From Beta vulgaris subsp. vulgaris (Eukaryota; Streptophyta; Magnoliopsida; Caryophyllales; Amaranthaceae), in contig NC_079209.1 in NCBI RefSeq assembly GCF_026745355.1, positions 50,860,085-50,924,084 of the forward strand: a stretch of DNA of 64,000 bases, given 5' to 3'. Every line of letters starts with the position of its first letter. The stretch's first letter is position 1. The translations under genes were made by a program, and so were the position numbers. This document shows positions 20,764 through 33,818 of the stretch, in pieces. A model generated the notes under the pieces. It was not told where the DNA came from and made no database searches. It worked only from the letters and a program-made list of their open reading frames with translations.

Positions 20764-21374
20764 TGGGGAAATATTTGTGAATTATGACTTAGCTTGAAAT
20801 CTTGTGAATGGCATAAGGCTAACTTTGAATACACATATCTCTCGATCTATAAATGATTTTTCTATGATTCAAATTGGAGGTGATAGCTTGTTCAAAGAGC
20901 TTTCCAGCGATAGGTCATATGCCCAATTCCAATGAGGAAAGAGAAAGTTACGCCCGTTTTATGAAGGACTGCCGAGAGTAGACCGCGACGCGCGGCAGCC
21001 ACCGCGACTCGTGTTTTGTGAGATACGTTTTTAAATAAGTTTTTCTTATTTAGGGTTTTGTATGGAGTATATTTTGGGGTATTTTGTGCGGGGTTCTTTA
21101 TGCTATAAAAGGACCTCTTAGTGTTCATTATTTACACACAACTTATGAAACTCTTTTAGCCTTTAGAATTTAGGACTTCTTGTATTATTCTCTTTGATTT
21201 TCTCCATTATAGTGAAGAAACTCTAATCCCCCACCTGTGGATGTAGGTCAAATTTGACTGAACCACGTAAATCCTTGTGTTCTTTGTTTGTTCATCTGTA
21301 TTGTTTTCTCATCTTTATTATTTCATTGATTTTCTGTTCCGCATTAATCAAACTACAACACCCGATTTCCTAAA
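20764..21374 (+). mobile_element. Probable solo LTR (copia-like)
   Basis: The sequence has the layout of a plant LTR. It has a TATA box in GCTATAAAAGGACC (about 21101-21108), a downstream pyrimidine-rich transcribed stretch, CCCCCACCTGTGGATGTAGG and an end reading CACCCGATTTCCTAAA. It begins TGGGGAAATATTTGTG. A 5-bp duplication AATAT flanks it (20759-20763 and 21375-21379). The expected CA terminus appears mutated. No internal retrotransposon sequence adjoins it. Confidence 0.62.
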
Positions 21375-21603
21375 AATATTAGTCGAGTTATTGGTGTAAT
21401 TAAGGACATTTGTCCGCTGTGAAATAATTGATTTTAGAGTTAATGTTGTTTATGGATGTTTGAGTGTGTTTCGCTTAGCAGCTAGGAAGAGCGAGCTGTT
21501 ATAATAATTATTAATAGTTAGGTTTTATAATATTAGCAGTATAGTTATTACTATGAAATTCAAGTTTTTTTTTCTTCACATTGTGTCAATCAAATTATAT
21601 TGT

Positions 21604-23117
21604 TGATAAGAGGTATTTAGTATGTAGTTAAGGCATCAAAAATCTCTTTCAAACAATATTTATAATACCTAACAAGCAATTACTAAGAACATAGTAAAGA
21701 CAAGTTGAAGGTCGATCTACAGGAAAAATGGGATTAATCAAAGTCTATTAAGACTAAGTTACCTAATTGAGGGGGTTTGGGGGGGTTTTAAATGATTTAG
21801 TTTATAAGGATCAAAACGGAACAACGATTATTAATGCAATTGTGATACAAATGCGGCGATTATGCAAGGTTTAGTTTTCCTCTAAAATATTCGAGTCTTC
21901 TCTCGAATGGTCCTTGAAAAATCAATTAATCAATCAACTAAATCCCGTACGTCTCGAATGGTCTTTAGTCAATTGATTAAGAGCTTCAATAAATTTGGAA
22001 ACCTCTTAATAAAGAATCTCCTTAATTTTTACCCAATATCTTGGACTAGAAATTAAGTTGATTCATGGGAATGACAAAAGACTTCAAAATCCAATTACAA
22101 ATATTTGAAGCCAAAATACCAAAGCATAAATGTGATCAATATCTATCCTAAGGCCTCAAAACACCAAGATCAATGCATAATTATCTTTAGATCATCACAA
22201 TCACATTAATAATACATTTGAATCCTAATCCATACTTTTTCACCCTAACCCTAGATAAGAGACTACTCACTAATCATGGATTCTAAGCATAAAAGCAAGA
22301 AATTTATCACAAATATAGGGCTAAATATGATTAAAAGATAATTAATCTAATGAAAATAAGCAATAATGAAACTACTATATAAGAGATCTATTAATAGGGA
22401 AGAATAAAGAATAACAATGAAAAGGAAGAATAAAAATTGAAACTTTGTAATTAATTGAATAAAAAATACCTTGGATGTGTAGAAATTACAAATATTAGTC
22501 TTTCATGAATCTCAAATCTTAAACAAAAATAAGTGTTTTTCTCTTGAATATAAACCCTAATAATACTCTCTAGTCCCTAGAATAAAGCATAATACGAAAA
22601 CTAATCAACTCTATTGTTTTAAATAGGCTCGAGCCTTATAAATTTTCTGACGAAATAAGTGGTGTGGGTGCACCCTTGTACTAGTGTGGGCGCACCTCAG
22701 AGATGGTGCGGGGGCACCTAGCTTACTGATCTTGAGGTACTCAATCTCGCAGGATGGTGCGGGTGCTCTGATGTCAGGTGCGGGCTAAGGTTGTGCGGAC
22801 GCACAAGACTATCTACTCACGCTTTCTTTCTTCTATTTTTGCGCGTGCAAACTCCTCAAAACTCCCCCCTTATGCCGTATCTACCAACTCTCGACCTCAG
22901 AAAGGGTCACACCTGCAATCAAAGCACCGGAAAACACGGTGAAAGCAAACGTACTAGAAATTCGGTCAAAATTGACCGGAAATCTATCAAAATGTCACTA
23001 TTATCAACAATGATCAAGTGAAAGAAATAGAGAAGGAAATAAGGAAGAAAGGGGAAAGAAAGAGGATCAAACCAAGCTAAAAGGAGCTCATAAAGTGTGT
23101 TAGAAACACACTTATCA
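21604..23117. mobile_element. Solo LTR, 1.5 kb
   Basis: It begins TGATAAGAGGTATTTAG and ends AAACACACTTATCA, so the ends are inverted TGATAAG/CTTATCA. The exact 5-bp duplication ATTGT lies at 21599-21603 and 23118-23122. No gag or pol lies on either side. Near 22655-22800 a degenerate GGTGCGGGNGCACC-type motif repeats. LTR superfamily is probably gypsy, but this is inference. Confidence 0.8.
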
Positions 23118-23367
23118 ATTGTCAATTTAACTTTCTATTACAGTTTTAAACACATATGTGAGAAGAGGAAATCATTCTCCTTAATTTAATATTTAATTGA
23201 AATTTCAAATCCAATTTTATTTTTAACTTGGTCAATATATATGGCAAGTATGCAGAGAAAACTATTATTTAATATATATGACAATTTTAATTCATTAAGA
23301 ATATATCAGACTTTTATTATATATGCTAATTTAAACTCATTAAGGGTATTATCAAACTTTTTGTAAT

Positions 23368-23408
23368 GGAGACACCATCTTCCTCCTCCTTCATTTATAT
23401 AATAGAGA
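23368..23408 (-). mobile_element. Helitron 5' end (isolated)
   Basis: On the minus strand the sequence TCTCTATTATATAAATGAAG followed by GAGGAGGAAGATGG is a typical plant Helitron 5' terminus, with host T following. No matching CTAG end was found to its left before the solo LTR, so the element is truncated or its other end has diverged. Confidence 0.45.
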
Positions 23409-23503
23409 TGTAAGAAACTTTATGAAGATTTGTTGCCTATTGTATCAATGTTTCATAGTTGTTCATGATTAGACTTGTCAATATGTCTTTACTTAATTGA
23501 AGA

Positions 23504-23531
23504 CTAGTCTAATATGCACGCGATGCGTGCG
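23504..23531 (-). mobile_element. Helitron 3' end (isolated)
   Basis: On the minus strand a perfect hairpin (GCACGC, loop, GCGTGC) is followed about 10 nt later by a CTAG end and host T. This is the Helitron 3' signature. The matching TC start to the right was not found. Confidence 0.5.
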
Positions 23532-24680
23532 TTAATTTCAAAACTTGTTATTCTATTATGTACTTCATTTGTACTATAGTTATGATTACACTTAAAATAT
23601 GAGAGATTAATAGTTAGATGAATTGAAATATATTAATTCGCTAATGTAAAAAACTAATAAACGTTGTGCTTGATTTTTTAATATTAATTTTTTGTAATGA
23701 ATTATGAATAAAAAGAATAAACATAAAGAATTCCATTAAGATATTGTATGAAAGTAGAATTTCTTTTATTCTCAATGGGGCGTAGAAGGTTTTTTGATTG
23801 AGTAAGTTAAAAAAAGGATTGTTTTCTTCATTTTTTTTTCCATGAATAACTCAATCAAAATGCAATAAAAAAAGTGTATGTTATGCTTAATATCTTTAGT
23901 TTGATTTGTCTTAATTCTGCCCTTTATTCGAGTAGCTTTTCTTGAGTTGGTATGACTGAATTAATGAGTATCAAAGGTAGTGAGATTTTCATACTTTTCG
24001 GGTGTACGTCATAGATGTTATCTTCCCTTGTACATTAATATTTATAAAATTCATAAAATTACGAGGGATTATAGGTCATTAGCTCACCTGGGCTCGTCCA
24101 ATCCCTCTTTGCTGCTGTTTTGTGTCGTTGTTGTAGCTTGAGGGCCCTGCTCGAGTTTCTTTCTCTAAATCTTCTCGTCTGTTGGTTTTTGGTGTTGAAG
24201 CTTTTATTCTTCTCTTTCTATTTTCTAATTAGTCTCTTTTGGTTTCTAATTTCGATATGTGTAACTTTTTGGCTAAATAAGTAAGAGTCTCAAACTTTTG
24301 AGGACTTACTGAATACACCTCAATTTTTTTTTATGTGAATGAACATTTACTAATTCAGTTGTATAAAAAACCGAATCGGTTCATTGATCTAACTGATCCG
24401 GCTTTATGATGCAACCCGATCAGTTAGTGATCAACTGATCTTGTTCAGTATCGGATAAGTTAATCACTAGTTTCTGCTTTGTCCCTACCCGATCAGGACC
24501 AAAACTGGATTTGTAAGCCCGGTTTTGAGCTTTTTTTCACAAGTAAATATTTATCATACACGTGGGTGCACCATGAACCCTAAGGTTTTTTTTTCTCATT
24601 TTCTCATACATGTGGACTCATACACTATCCCTCTGATTTCTTAGTTTCAAGTTTCAACGTTTTTAACCTTGGATAATATC
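23532..24680. other. Spacer, nothing recognised
   Basis: AT-rich non-coding sequence. A palindromic word family around GATCAGTT/AACTGATC occurs at 24360-24470 but has no clear meaning. Confidence 0.55.
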
Positions 24681-25910
24681 TTTTATCAGAAAGTACCTTA
24701 TAAATAACGTTTTTTTGTGAAAAAGTACCTTATAAAAAATTATTGTGAAAAAGTACCTTTCACCATGTTTTTTTGTTGCGAAATAGTACCTTTTGTCGGA
24801 TTTTGGGAGTTGACCACAAACTCCCGCGTTGACCAGGTCATGTGGTTGTCACATGATCACTTAATCCCAAAAAATGCTAAAAAAACCCCAAAAAATTCCC
24901 CTCCCCCCAAATTTCTTTCTTTGTTCTTTCTTCTACTTCTTCTTCTTGTTCTCCAATTCAATTCTTAGGCCTTTAATTAGTAACGAAATTGGTAGAACTA
25001 GAGAGTTTAGAAAGGAAAGGCCTATGAGAGAAATCTAAATTAAAAGAACAAGAGAGTCTGAAGGGAAGATAACCCTGAAAAGCGTGAGTTGGGATGGAAG
25101 TGAAAGTATTCAAATTGGGGCCAGAAAAGTAATTGTTTTGAAGAGAGAGAGAGAGTAGTGAGTTGAGAGAGGGATTTGAAGGAAAGAGGAAATGTAGCAG
25201 ATATAGATTGAGAAACAATATTTATGGAGATTGCCTAGTTGTCGCTGTTACATTTATACCTTTCCGAGAGCATAAATCCACGGAAGTATCCCACCTAGAA
25301 AGGGGAGTTGAGAAAGTTTTTAAGAGGTCATTAATGACGAATTTGTCATCTGCAGAATTCACGAAAAGGAGGAGAGAGAAAATAAAGATGAACAGGCACA
25401 TGGTTGTTGTAGTTCTTGTTCTTCTCGTTTGGTATCAATTGAGTTTTCTTGGTGGAAAGAGAAAATGAAGAGGTTTTGAATATAGAGAAGAAAATGTTTA
25501 GTGAAGTTCGAGTTAATCCTTTGTAATTAGCTTTAATTTCATCTAAAATGTCCACTATAATTAGCTTTGAATTGAATTCGCCTACAACATCTGTCTTTTT
25601 ATTCAATGATTCACTTGTAGATAAAGTTGAGTTAAGAAGGAACAATTGAGAAGAGGAGAGAGAAGAGGGAGAATCAAGGTATAAGTTGAAATTTTAGGAG
25701 TAATTTGGGTTAAAATGATGAACTGGGTCGTCACGTGCAAGTCACATGACCAAGTCAACGCCGAAGATTTTGGTCAACTCCCAAAATTCGGTAAAAGATA
25801 CTTTTTCGCAACAGAAGACATTGTAAAATATATTTTTTTACATCAATCTTTTTATAAGGTACTTTTTCACAAAAAATATCATTGATAAGGTACTTTCTGA
25901 AAAAAAAAAA
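24681..25910. mobile_element. MULE-like element with long TIRs
   Basis: The left arm (24681 to about 24870) and the right arm (about 25730-25910, inverted) share TCAGAAAGTACCTTAT, GTGAAAAAGTACCTTATAAA, TTTTGGGAGTTGACCA, GCGTTGAC and GGTCATGTG. TIR identity is visible over about 190 bp. The interior has several short open frames with no recognisable domain. A 9-bp target duplication could not be seen, because the outermost bases are T/A runs. Confidence 0.6.
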
Positions 25911-26808
25911 CCATATATTAACTTTGATTGGAATTTTTCAACCTATATTTTACACCAATTATTAGTATGTCAAATCTTTTTTAGTTGTTTTAATGTATAT
26001 TTTCAGATATGTACACCAATTAAAGTTACCCTTGTATTCTTTATCTCATCATCAAGCCCCAAAAGCCTACTTTGTAAGAATGAGCCCAAAAGAGAAAAGC
26101 CCAAGATCCTCATATCCAAGAAACTCTATAAATACTCCACTTGGCACAAAGTTAAAAGTCACTTACCTCAATCACTTTACTTACTCTCTTCATTTTACTT
26201 TGCCTACTGTATAACTTAAGCATTCTAGAAGGTTCACTTGGAAACTTGGTATGTATGTCTGTCATTAAGGAGATTTGAACCAAACATTCATTATACTATT
26301 TTGATCAACACTATTCTCTTGTTTTCACATAGAAACAATCATTGTTTTCCATATTATATAAAAGCGGAAGCTAAATTGGAAGTCACAACATTAAATAATC
26401 ATACCTGGTTGTACGAACATAAGAGAAAATAAGCAAGATATGAAAAAGAATAGGAATGTAAAGAATCTATACTCGCCAATTCTATAACGTTTAATGGACA
26501 AATAGATTGATACGTCACCAGTAGCTTGTTAAATTTGTTTCATACCGGAACGTTAAGTGAATTGCCCAAATTGGATACATAAGTCTCTATTTTTTTCAGA
26601 AAAAAAGAAAAGAAAAACTAGGACAATCCCCTAGTCCTTGGGGTCAATATAAAATATCCTAGCGGACAAGAAGGGAAAAATCAATCTCATACAAGGAAAA
26701 CATAAAAGTGAAAAAGGTAGTGGGATATCCTTTACAAGCCATGTACTCCGCTACTCAATTTCCTTTTTGATAAATGTGACGAATCCAAAACGAAACAATG
26801 CACTTCAT
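25911..26808. other. Spacer with one promoter-like site
   Basis: Non-coding sequence. A CTCTATAAATACTCC box (26124-26138) followed by a pyrimidine-rich leader looks like an LTR or gene promoter, but no gene or LTR ends could be assigned. The stretch 26590-26760 has AGGACAATCCCCTAGTCC, possibly a LINE 3' tail on the minus strand. Confidence 0.4.
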
Positions 26809-26824
26809 ACCATGACTAGAGCTG

Positions 26825-27150
26825 TCAGTTTGGTTAATGAACTGCTGGTTGAACTGAACAAACTGAAATTTAAACTGAACTGGGAGTAACTGTAACTGAA
26901 ACCAACTGAAAATTGCTAAACTGAAACTGAAATAAACTATAAATGAAAAACCAAAACTGAACTGCAACTGAACTGAAACAAACTGTAACTGAAAATAACT
27001 GTGAAAAACTGAAAAGTTGATCAATCAACTGAACTGAACTGAACTGAATATTTAACTGAATTAACTGAACTGATTCAAACTGAAACTGAAACTGAACTGA
27101 ACTGAACTGAACTGAAATTGATTCAAACTGAACTTTTTTAAACTAATTTT
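26825..27150. repeat. AACTG/GAACT pentanucleotide-rich arm (left)
   Basis: Dense, imperfect AACTGAACTGAA runs occupy the left arm of the hAT-type element. The same kind of array occurs in the right arm and at 48.8-49.86 kb. Confidence 0.85.
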
Positions 27151-28109
27151 TAATTGTACACGAACCGAATTCACATATTAGCCAAATTCATGATAGTACC
27201 TCCAATTCACATAGAAACACATAAAATAAACTCACACTGTGTCAGTCTTTAATATATTTGAGCGTCAAAATAAAGCGTCGCCCATGCTTTAATTTTCAAC
27301 GCTCAAAATTGGGAGATAAATTATATTTTGACGCTAGGTTTGTCGCTCTATTAGCGTCGCCCCAAGGTTAGGACGTCTAAATATCATATTGTGTCCCCAC
27401 TCCCCCATACTAGGAAGCAGGTGCCACGAAATCTATATTTGTTGCCCATCTTGGGCGTCACATTCATACACTACGTCACCCATCTTGTAAGATTTTAGGC
27501 AATAGTTACTTCTATAAATTTCCTTGCCCGATATTTTTACGTTTTGGCCACACAATTAAAAATTTGTTACCCATATTCAAGTCGAACTACTATTTCATTA
27601 ATTGTAGCCAATCTTTTGTCTAATTAATGTTACAGTTTTTGTTTCTCAAATTAGACAAGAATTGCTACTACCTCTTCTATTTTTTGGTTGAAATGATTTC
27701 AAATTTTTTATTATCAATAAACATTATACATATGAAAAATATGTAGTGAGGAGTATAGTACATACAATTGAGTCTCAAAAGAATTGGGAGGATATAATAA
27801 ACTAATTTACAGCATAAAATTTTTACAAATTAATGTTATTTATGGATAAAACAAGAATTCAACTTAATCTCTAGAAATCCAAAAAGAACAAAAAAAATTA
27901 AAGAAGAAGAAATGAGCGAGAATACTGAACAAAAATAGAACAAAACCAGAAACTAGAAAAAAAAAAAAAAAAACAACTCCATCCATCATTTATCTTTCCC
28001 AAACAATTACTAGAGAAACCAAGAGATAGAAAATTAATCTGTAAAGAAGAGAAATAAGAAAGAAAGAAAAGGTTTATTTTGGTGGTATAGGAAAAGAAGA
28101 AGAGTAGTA

Positions 28110-28480
28110 TTTTGATTGCGTGCGAAATTCCGACTCCATTAGTGTCTCTCTCTCCTTTGTTCGTCGGCGTCTTAAGTTCGCCGGAACCCCGCTGTTTCCT
28201 CGCCACTGATGTCCGGTGTTGCCTCGTCGCAGTTGCTGTCAGAGTTGTTGGTGCTGTGGTGGTTCCCTCCCCTGTCCCGACATCCCGTGTTTCTCTCTCC
28301 TCTGGTTCGTGATTCGTTCTGGCTTGCTGCTGCATCGAGAATCGATGAACAGCCACCGGAATCATGTCGCTGGCGTCGCGTTGCTCCTGTTCAGCCTCGT
28401 CGGCTCGCCGTCACCACTCGCCGGAGGCCCGAACTCCCCTCCCCTGTTCTTGCTCTCGCGGCCGCTGTTATTGGCTTTTG
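28110..28480. other. GC-rich island inside the hAT-type element
   Basis: A GC-rich stretch with CTCTCTCTCC runs and CGCCGG words contrasts with AT-rich surroundings. Short open frames on both strands (up to about 155 codons) lack any known domain and look compositional. It could be a captured leader or exon, or the transcribed part of an LTR. Confidence 0.4.
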
Positions 28481-29399
28481 ATTATGAATGTGTTCGATGG
28501 TTGATTATGTGAACATATGAAGGTAGGAGATAGAGAAACTGAGAGGTTGAGAGTGAGAGATGAGAGAGAAAATAGATCTGAGATTCAATGGTGTGCGTGA
28601 AGATGGAAGAGGAATGAGAATGAAGAGGGAGGTTGTGACTTGTGAGGAACGAGTATGAGAGAAGAGATGGAGGATTTAGGGATAGGGAGGGATTCAATGG
28701 TTGGATTTTGTTTTTTTCAAATCAATGGTCTTAATTCATAATCCATGACATTCTTTTTTGACCAATGAGAATTGAGAATGTCCAATCACATGGATTGCTA
28801 ACTTAATCAATGGTTGGATTTTTATCTTTCTAAAATCAATGGCCTAAACTACTAATAAACTAATATTGTATTTTGATATTATTTTGATTTGAGTATTGTA
28901 AATTTCTAAAACTAATATTATTAGTTTAGTAACTTTAAAAAAAAAAAGTAGTGTTATTATAACTTAATAGAAATTATAAACTTTCAAAATTAAATTAGTA
29001 TTATTGATTTTTAAGAAATTATTATTCTAAATTTATAAATTAGAAATATGTAAACATGTTACATGCGGTGATTAGGGATTAATTTAATGCTAATATGTAA
29101 GACGTAACACAATAACAGTTAACCTACTACTACTACTTGTATAGGTCTTACATTAATACTTAAGTTATTGGTTATAAACTTATATTAATCTACAGTTATT
29201 TCTTCTATTACGGTAGATTTCTTATAACCTTACTTATACAATTATTTACTATTACTCAGCTATAATTTGATTGTATTCAGTTAAGTCAACTTATATAAGT
29301 TATAACAAGCCTTAATCAGTACTAGACCTTAGCTTATAGTATATTACACATATGAATTTTCGCTTTAAGCAATACGGTTTACTACGACATAGTAACAAT

Positions 29400-30250
29400 A
29401 ATTAACTACTTGTTTCAATTCAATTAGATGATTTGGGTTTCGAAATGAATGTAACTTAAAGACGATTACTTAACTTACATTGATACATTTGTTGATATTA
29501 TCCAATATCCATTATCTTAAACGAACTTGCGCCATCTTGAATTAGCTAGTCGACTTACATCGATACATCGATCTAATCCAATATTAACTTATTTCAATTC
29601 AAATTAGATGTTTTGAGTTTCAATATAAATTTAACTTAGAGACGATTAACTTAAATGAAACATTGTTATACTGAACCAATCTACTGAGTTATACTGTTCT
29701 ACATCTGTTTGAATTAGATGCTTTCGGTTCCAAAATGAATTCAACTTAAAGATGATTAACTTAAGTAGATTATTGTTATTATCTTGAATTAAACTTAGGG
29801 TACTGTTAAAGTAGATGTTTTGAGTTTCAATATGAATTTAACTTAGAGACGATTAACTTAAATGGAGTATTGTTATATTGAACCAATCTACTGAGTTCCA
29901 TTGTTCTACATTTGTTGCAACTCAATTAGATGCTTTCAGTTCTGAAATGAATTCAACTTAAAAAGATGATTAACTTAAGTAGAGTACTATTATTATTATC
30001 TTGAACTAGTTTATCGACTTACATTGATACACTCATTCAAATAACAACATGTTTCAATTTAAGTAAACGTTTTGAGTTTCAATTACTTTATCGACTTACG
30101 TTGATACATTCATCTAATCTAATATCAATTGTAATTTCTTTTAGTTTGGCTAAGATATGTGAGTTTCAAATTGAATATAACTTGTTAACGATTAACTTAA
30201 ATGGAGTATTGTTATCTTGATTTCACTTATCGATTCACATAGATACCTTG
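29400..30250. repeat. Diverged tandem repeats
   Basis: Units of roughly 120-170 bp share GATGATTAACTTAAGTAGA-like, TTTGAGTTTCAATATGAATT-like and ACTTACATTGATACAT-like words, repeated about six times with many differences. Confidence 0.6.
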
Positions 30251-30659
30251 AGCTAATCCATAATCAACTTATTTTACGTCGATTATAGATATATTAATCC
30301 ATTGAACTAATACACTAAGAGTAAGACATTAACATAAATTTGTCTTATTCCAAATCAATATTTAGTAATAAAGTACACTTTAACCGATGTCACTTTATTC
30401 ACGTTTTTATGAAGTACAACTGTTTTTTTTGAGGCAATTGTGGAAGTGCGACAACACTTATTTGTTGCATTAATTTTTAACCGGACCCGAAAAAACACTG
30501 CCAAAACCGACATGAAGCACAATTTTTCCCGAATAAATACAAGAGTGTGATTAACTTCTACCCGAACCGATGCGATTATCGTCGAAGTTATGTGGTTTTC
30601 GTCAATAACTGAAATAAACCGAAACGAAACTGAAAATAACCGCAACAAATTTTAACTGA

Positions 30660-30880
30660 TATGGATTCAACCGTTGGTTGGTTTAACTGTTTGGTTAAAA
30701 CTGATTTAAACTGCAACTGAACTGAACTGAAAATGGAAAGGAAAAAAACTGAATTAAACTGAACTGAAAAGTTTGTTAACTGAACTGAACTGAACTGTTA
30801 ATTATTTCAACTGCTACAAACTGAACTGATATCAACTTAACTGTTTGGTTATAACCATAACTGAACTGTTGAACTGAATT
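30660..30880. repeat. AACTG pentanucleotide-rich arm (right)
   Basis: Imperfect AACTGAACTGAA runs form the right arm of the hAT-type element, in the same orientation as the left arm. Confidence 0.8.
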
Positions 30881-30898
30881 GACACCTCTAACCATGAC

Positions 30899-32113
30899 AC
30901 ATGCATCCATAAGAGCATGGCCACTCATGTATTTTTTTCATCATGAAAATATGTCATGAAGCTTGATTAAAAAAATCATGGCCTTACACTCATGTTCTTT
31001 TGGTGATCTAGCTTGATTATAATTTGAAATTTGTAGTTAAAAGTATCTTAATTTTTGAGATTTATAAACCGACATACAATTTCTTATACCACCTCTGTAT
31101 TTTTTAAACGCATCATTTGTTTTTCCGATGTTTTTTCACATTTGTCGAGACAATTCTTTGAAAATTAATTAGTTATTAGGCCCGGGCTATGCCCGGGTAA
31201 AAAAAATCATTTATTAATATAATACTTTATGATAATAACACTAAATACAACTTAGCTAGTGGTTAAAACTTTAATATATGTCCAATCAAAAAAAAAAAAA
31301 AACTTTAATATATGTACTTGAGGTCTCGAGATCAAACCCTATACTATGCAATTTCTTAATTTTTTTATGTTAATAATACCAGATAGTTTAACAAAATTGG
31401 TGGTTGAATAGTATCACAAAACCAATCACTGGTCTCCGCAAGAATGATTTTCGCGTAGAAAAAAGAGAGTATAGTCATATACTTACTCATATTACTGTCA
31501 CATTTCCTCTCTGCTGGAAAGAGGACGAGTAATGTTTCAATTTCATGTTAATTCCTAATAAAATTGTTCAAATATTCTTCTAATTATATTGCCTAAATTG
31601 TTTATTTTAATCTCTACTTTTCAGATTTTCCTGCTGAGTTCAATTTGATAATCGCTTAAGTCATCTGCTCATGTTACCGTTAACTTCTCAATTATCTTGC
31701 AGGTAAGTGAAAGTGATCAAAACTCTCCCTCCATTGCAGTAACTAATGCGTTTTCAATTCCCTGTAGATTTATTAGTTTTCTTCTATTGGTGTTAGAAAG
31801 CGACTAAGCATACTGATGTAGACGAGATTTAATCCCATGTCTGGGGTACCATCTCATAAGACTTTACCAAATAAGTAATTGGTCCATTAACAAGTATTAA
31901 TTCAAAGTTTATGATTGAAACCTCTTTCTTAATGTTCTAGATATAATCATGTAATAATATCCTAGACATTTGCATTTTCATAATTCCTTGCAATAATTAA
32001 GTAATACCCTCGTTGGATTAGATTGATGTTATGATGGAGGCAGCATCTTCTAACCTGAGTTCTTTTCAAAACCCTACATTTTCTTTGTAATTAGTTGTGT
32101 TGGGGTGTTGACC
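30899..32113. other. Spacer; one strong hairpin
   Basis: Non-coding. A perfect hairpin CCCGGGC-TAT-GCCCGGG at 31181-31197 next to TTAGTTATTAGG resembles a minus-strand Helitron 3' end lacking an exact CTAG. Nothing else is recognised. Confidence 0.45.
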
Positions 32114-32478
32114 TAGGCTCCGTTTGGTAGGGTGTAAAACATTTTCAGTGTAAAATGATTTCATGGAAAATAATTTAGAATGGAAAACACAATTCCAAAA
32201 TTAGTTTTCTGTTGTTTGGTTCAATGTAAGAAAAATAATGAAAATGAAAGAAATATGAAAGGAAAAGTAAGGAGGTAGCGAGAGGAGTGTGTAAGAGAGA
32301 TAAGGAAAACAGTTTTCCCTTCATTTTGAAGGGAAAATGGTTTTCCATCATTGGGAGTGTAATTTTACTCCAAGGAAAAATGGTTTTACACTCCTTTGCC
32401 AACCAAACAATGTAAAACTAAAAATAGAGGAAAACAGTTTTCCAGGAAAACGTTTTACGCCCTACCGAACGGAGCCTA
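32114..32478. mobile_element. MITE with about 28-bp TIRs
   Basis: The ends TAGGCTCCGTTTGGTAGGG and, inverted, TAGGCTCCGTTCGGTAGGG continue into GTAAAAC on both sides. The interior is non-coding and partly self-complementary (GGAAAACAGTTTTCC words). The target duplication is unclear. Confidence 0.75.
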
Positions 32479-33818
32479 AGTCTCACGTTGGAGAATTAAG
32501 GAAGAGTTGCCATGATTGTAAGTGTTCGCCTAACTTCATTAGTATGAGGCCTTTTGAGAGCTGCCTAGAAACAAAACAGTGCAGGCTGTGGCCCAAAGTT
32601 GACAATTATCATACTAATGTCGGTGTCGGAGTCAAGGTGTGCTCAACTGGGGGAGATGGAGGAAAAAGAGGTGGGACAAAGTAGAGATTGATGTTAGATG
32701 ATAATAAGTTTGATCAGTTCATATTCTTTTGCTATACAGCATTTAGGTTGAGAAATTAGTTCATCGCTGTTATTCTAAAGGTTCTGTCTTTCTTTCTCTT
32801 ATGATAAGGGCATGTTTGAGACCAACATTGGGGCAAAGCTTTTTTTTGTGACTTCTTGAGAGCCAGATTCTCTTAATTTTGGTTGTACGTTCTCTATACA
32901 GTTAAGGGAACAAAAAAAAGATGTCTAAATATGAGAATTTGACATCTAATATTGCCATTTGTGAGAGTTTTTAGCCTTTCATGTGCTGGTAATGAATGCA
33001 GGTTGCTGCAATTCCAATGCATAGCTCTTGACCACCCTTGAACTCCAACCTAGATTTTTAGCTTTATGCATGTCTTATTAATAGGAGTGCGAGATGCTCT
33101 TGTTGCTTGGAGGTTTAACTAAAGCTATAGCAAGGATTTAATGAACCTAAGGTTTGTATCAGACATCTCATAGGAATTGTATTAGTTGTTGGAGGAATAT
33201 GACAAATGGCTGAGATTTAGTGTTCAAGTTAGTTCCTGATTTCAGAGAAAACAAGATTTACATTCCTAGCCTGCTTAAGATGTCTATTTCCACTAGAAAT
33301 TCAATATGTCCTTCTGCTTCCTGAGCGGTAGCAGCTCCATTTTCTTGATTGCTACAGCCAGAGGGATCCAATAAGCAGCAGCATTCAATCAACTGGAAGC
33401 TTGATGAATTTTTAATGCTAATATCTTTGCGATGTTATATCATTCACTCTGATCAAAAGCTGAAATTAAATTGCACCCTATCCTCTGCTAATACAATTTG
33501 AACTAATTAGTCTTTGCAAAGAAAAGAAAAGGTCATGCTTTCCTAACCCTCTTGTGATTGAAGAGTCACTTCATATATCTGTTCAAAACCCCCTTTTTCA
33601 ATGAAATGTTCGTCGCTTTAGATTTTATTGCTTCTTCCATCTCCTTGAGGGTGTAATCGTGTATGCAGATGATACCTAGTATCTTTTTGCAGGTCAGTTT
33701 TGTTCCTCAAGTTGCCAGAATTATTGTGTAGGTTTCTAGATCCTTTCTTTACATATAATGAGAAATTTCATGATTAACATGTAGCATTTCAATCAATGAT
33801 GAAAGACCTGTTTTTTCC
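32479..33818. other. Spacer, nothing recognised
   Basis: Non-coding sequence downstream of the P450 pseudogene. I find no open frame or element ends. Confidence 0.55.

Larger units (their letters stand above)
26817..30890. mobile_element. hAT-type element, 4.1 kb, no transposase seen
   Basis: The exact 8-bp duplication ACCATGAC lies at 26809-26816 and 30891-30898. The ends TAGAGCTGTCAGTTTGG and, inverted, TAGAGGTGTCAATTCAG match, and both features fit the hAT superfamily. The outer 300 bp on each side is built of AACTG words. The interior is GC-rich around 28.1-28.5 kb and AT-rich with diverged tandem repeats at 29.4-30.25 kb. No open frame resembles a transposase. The middle may be another, unresolved insertion. 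Confidence 0.7.

Noticed and set aside
24360..24470. Possible operator-like palindromes (GATCAGTT/AACTGATC)
   Set aside because: Scattered and not linked to any gene or element end.
28112..28512. Several overlapping frames in the GC-rich island
   Set aside because: They exist on both strands with no domain; composition alone explains them.
32337..32684. 115-codon plus-strand frame with several cysteines
   Set aside because: Its first third is MITE sequence and the rest has no recognisable motif.
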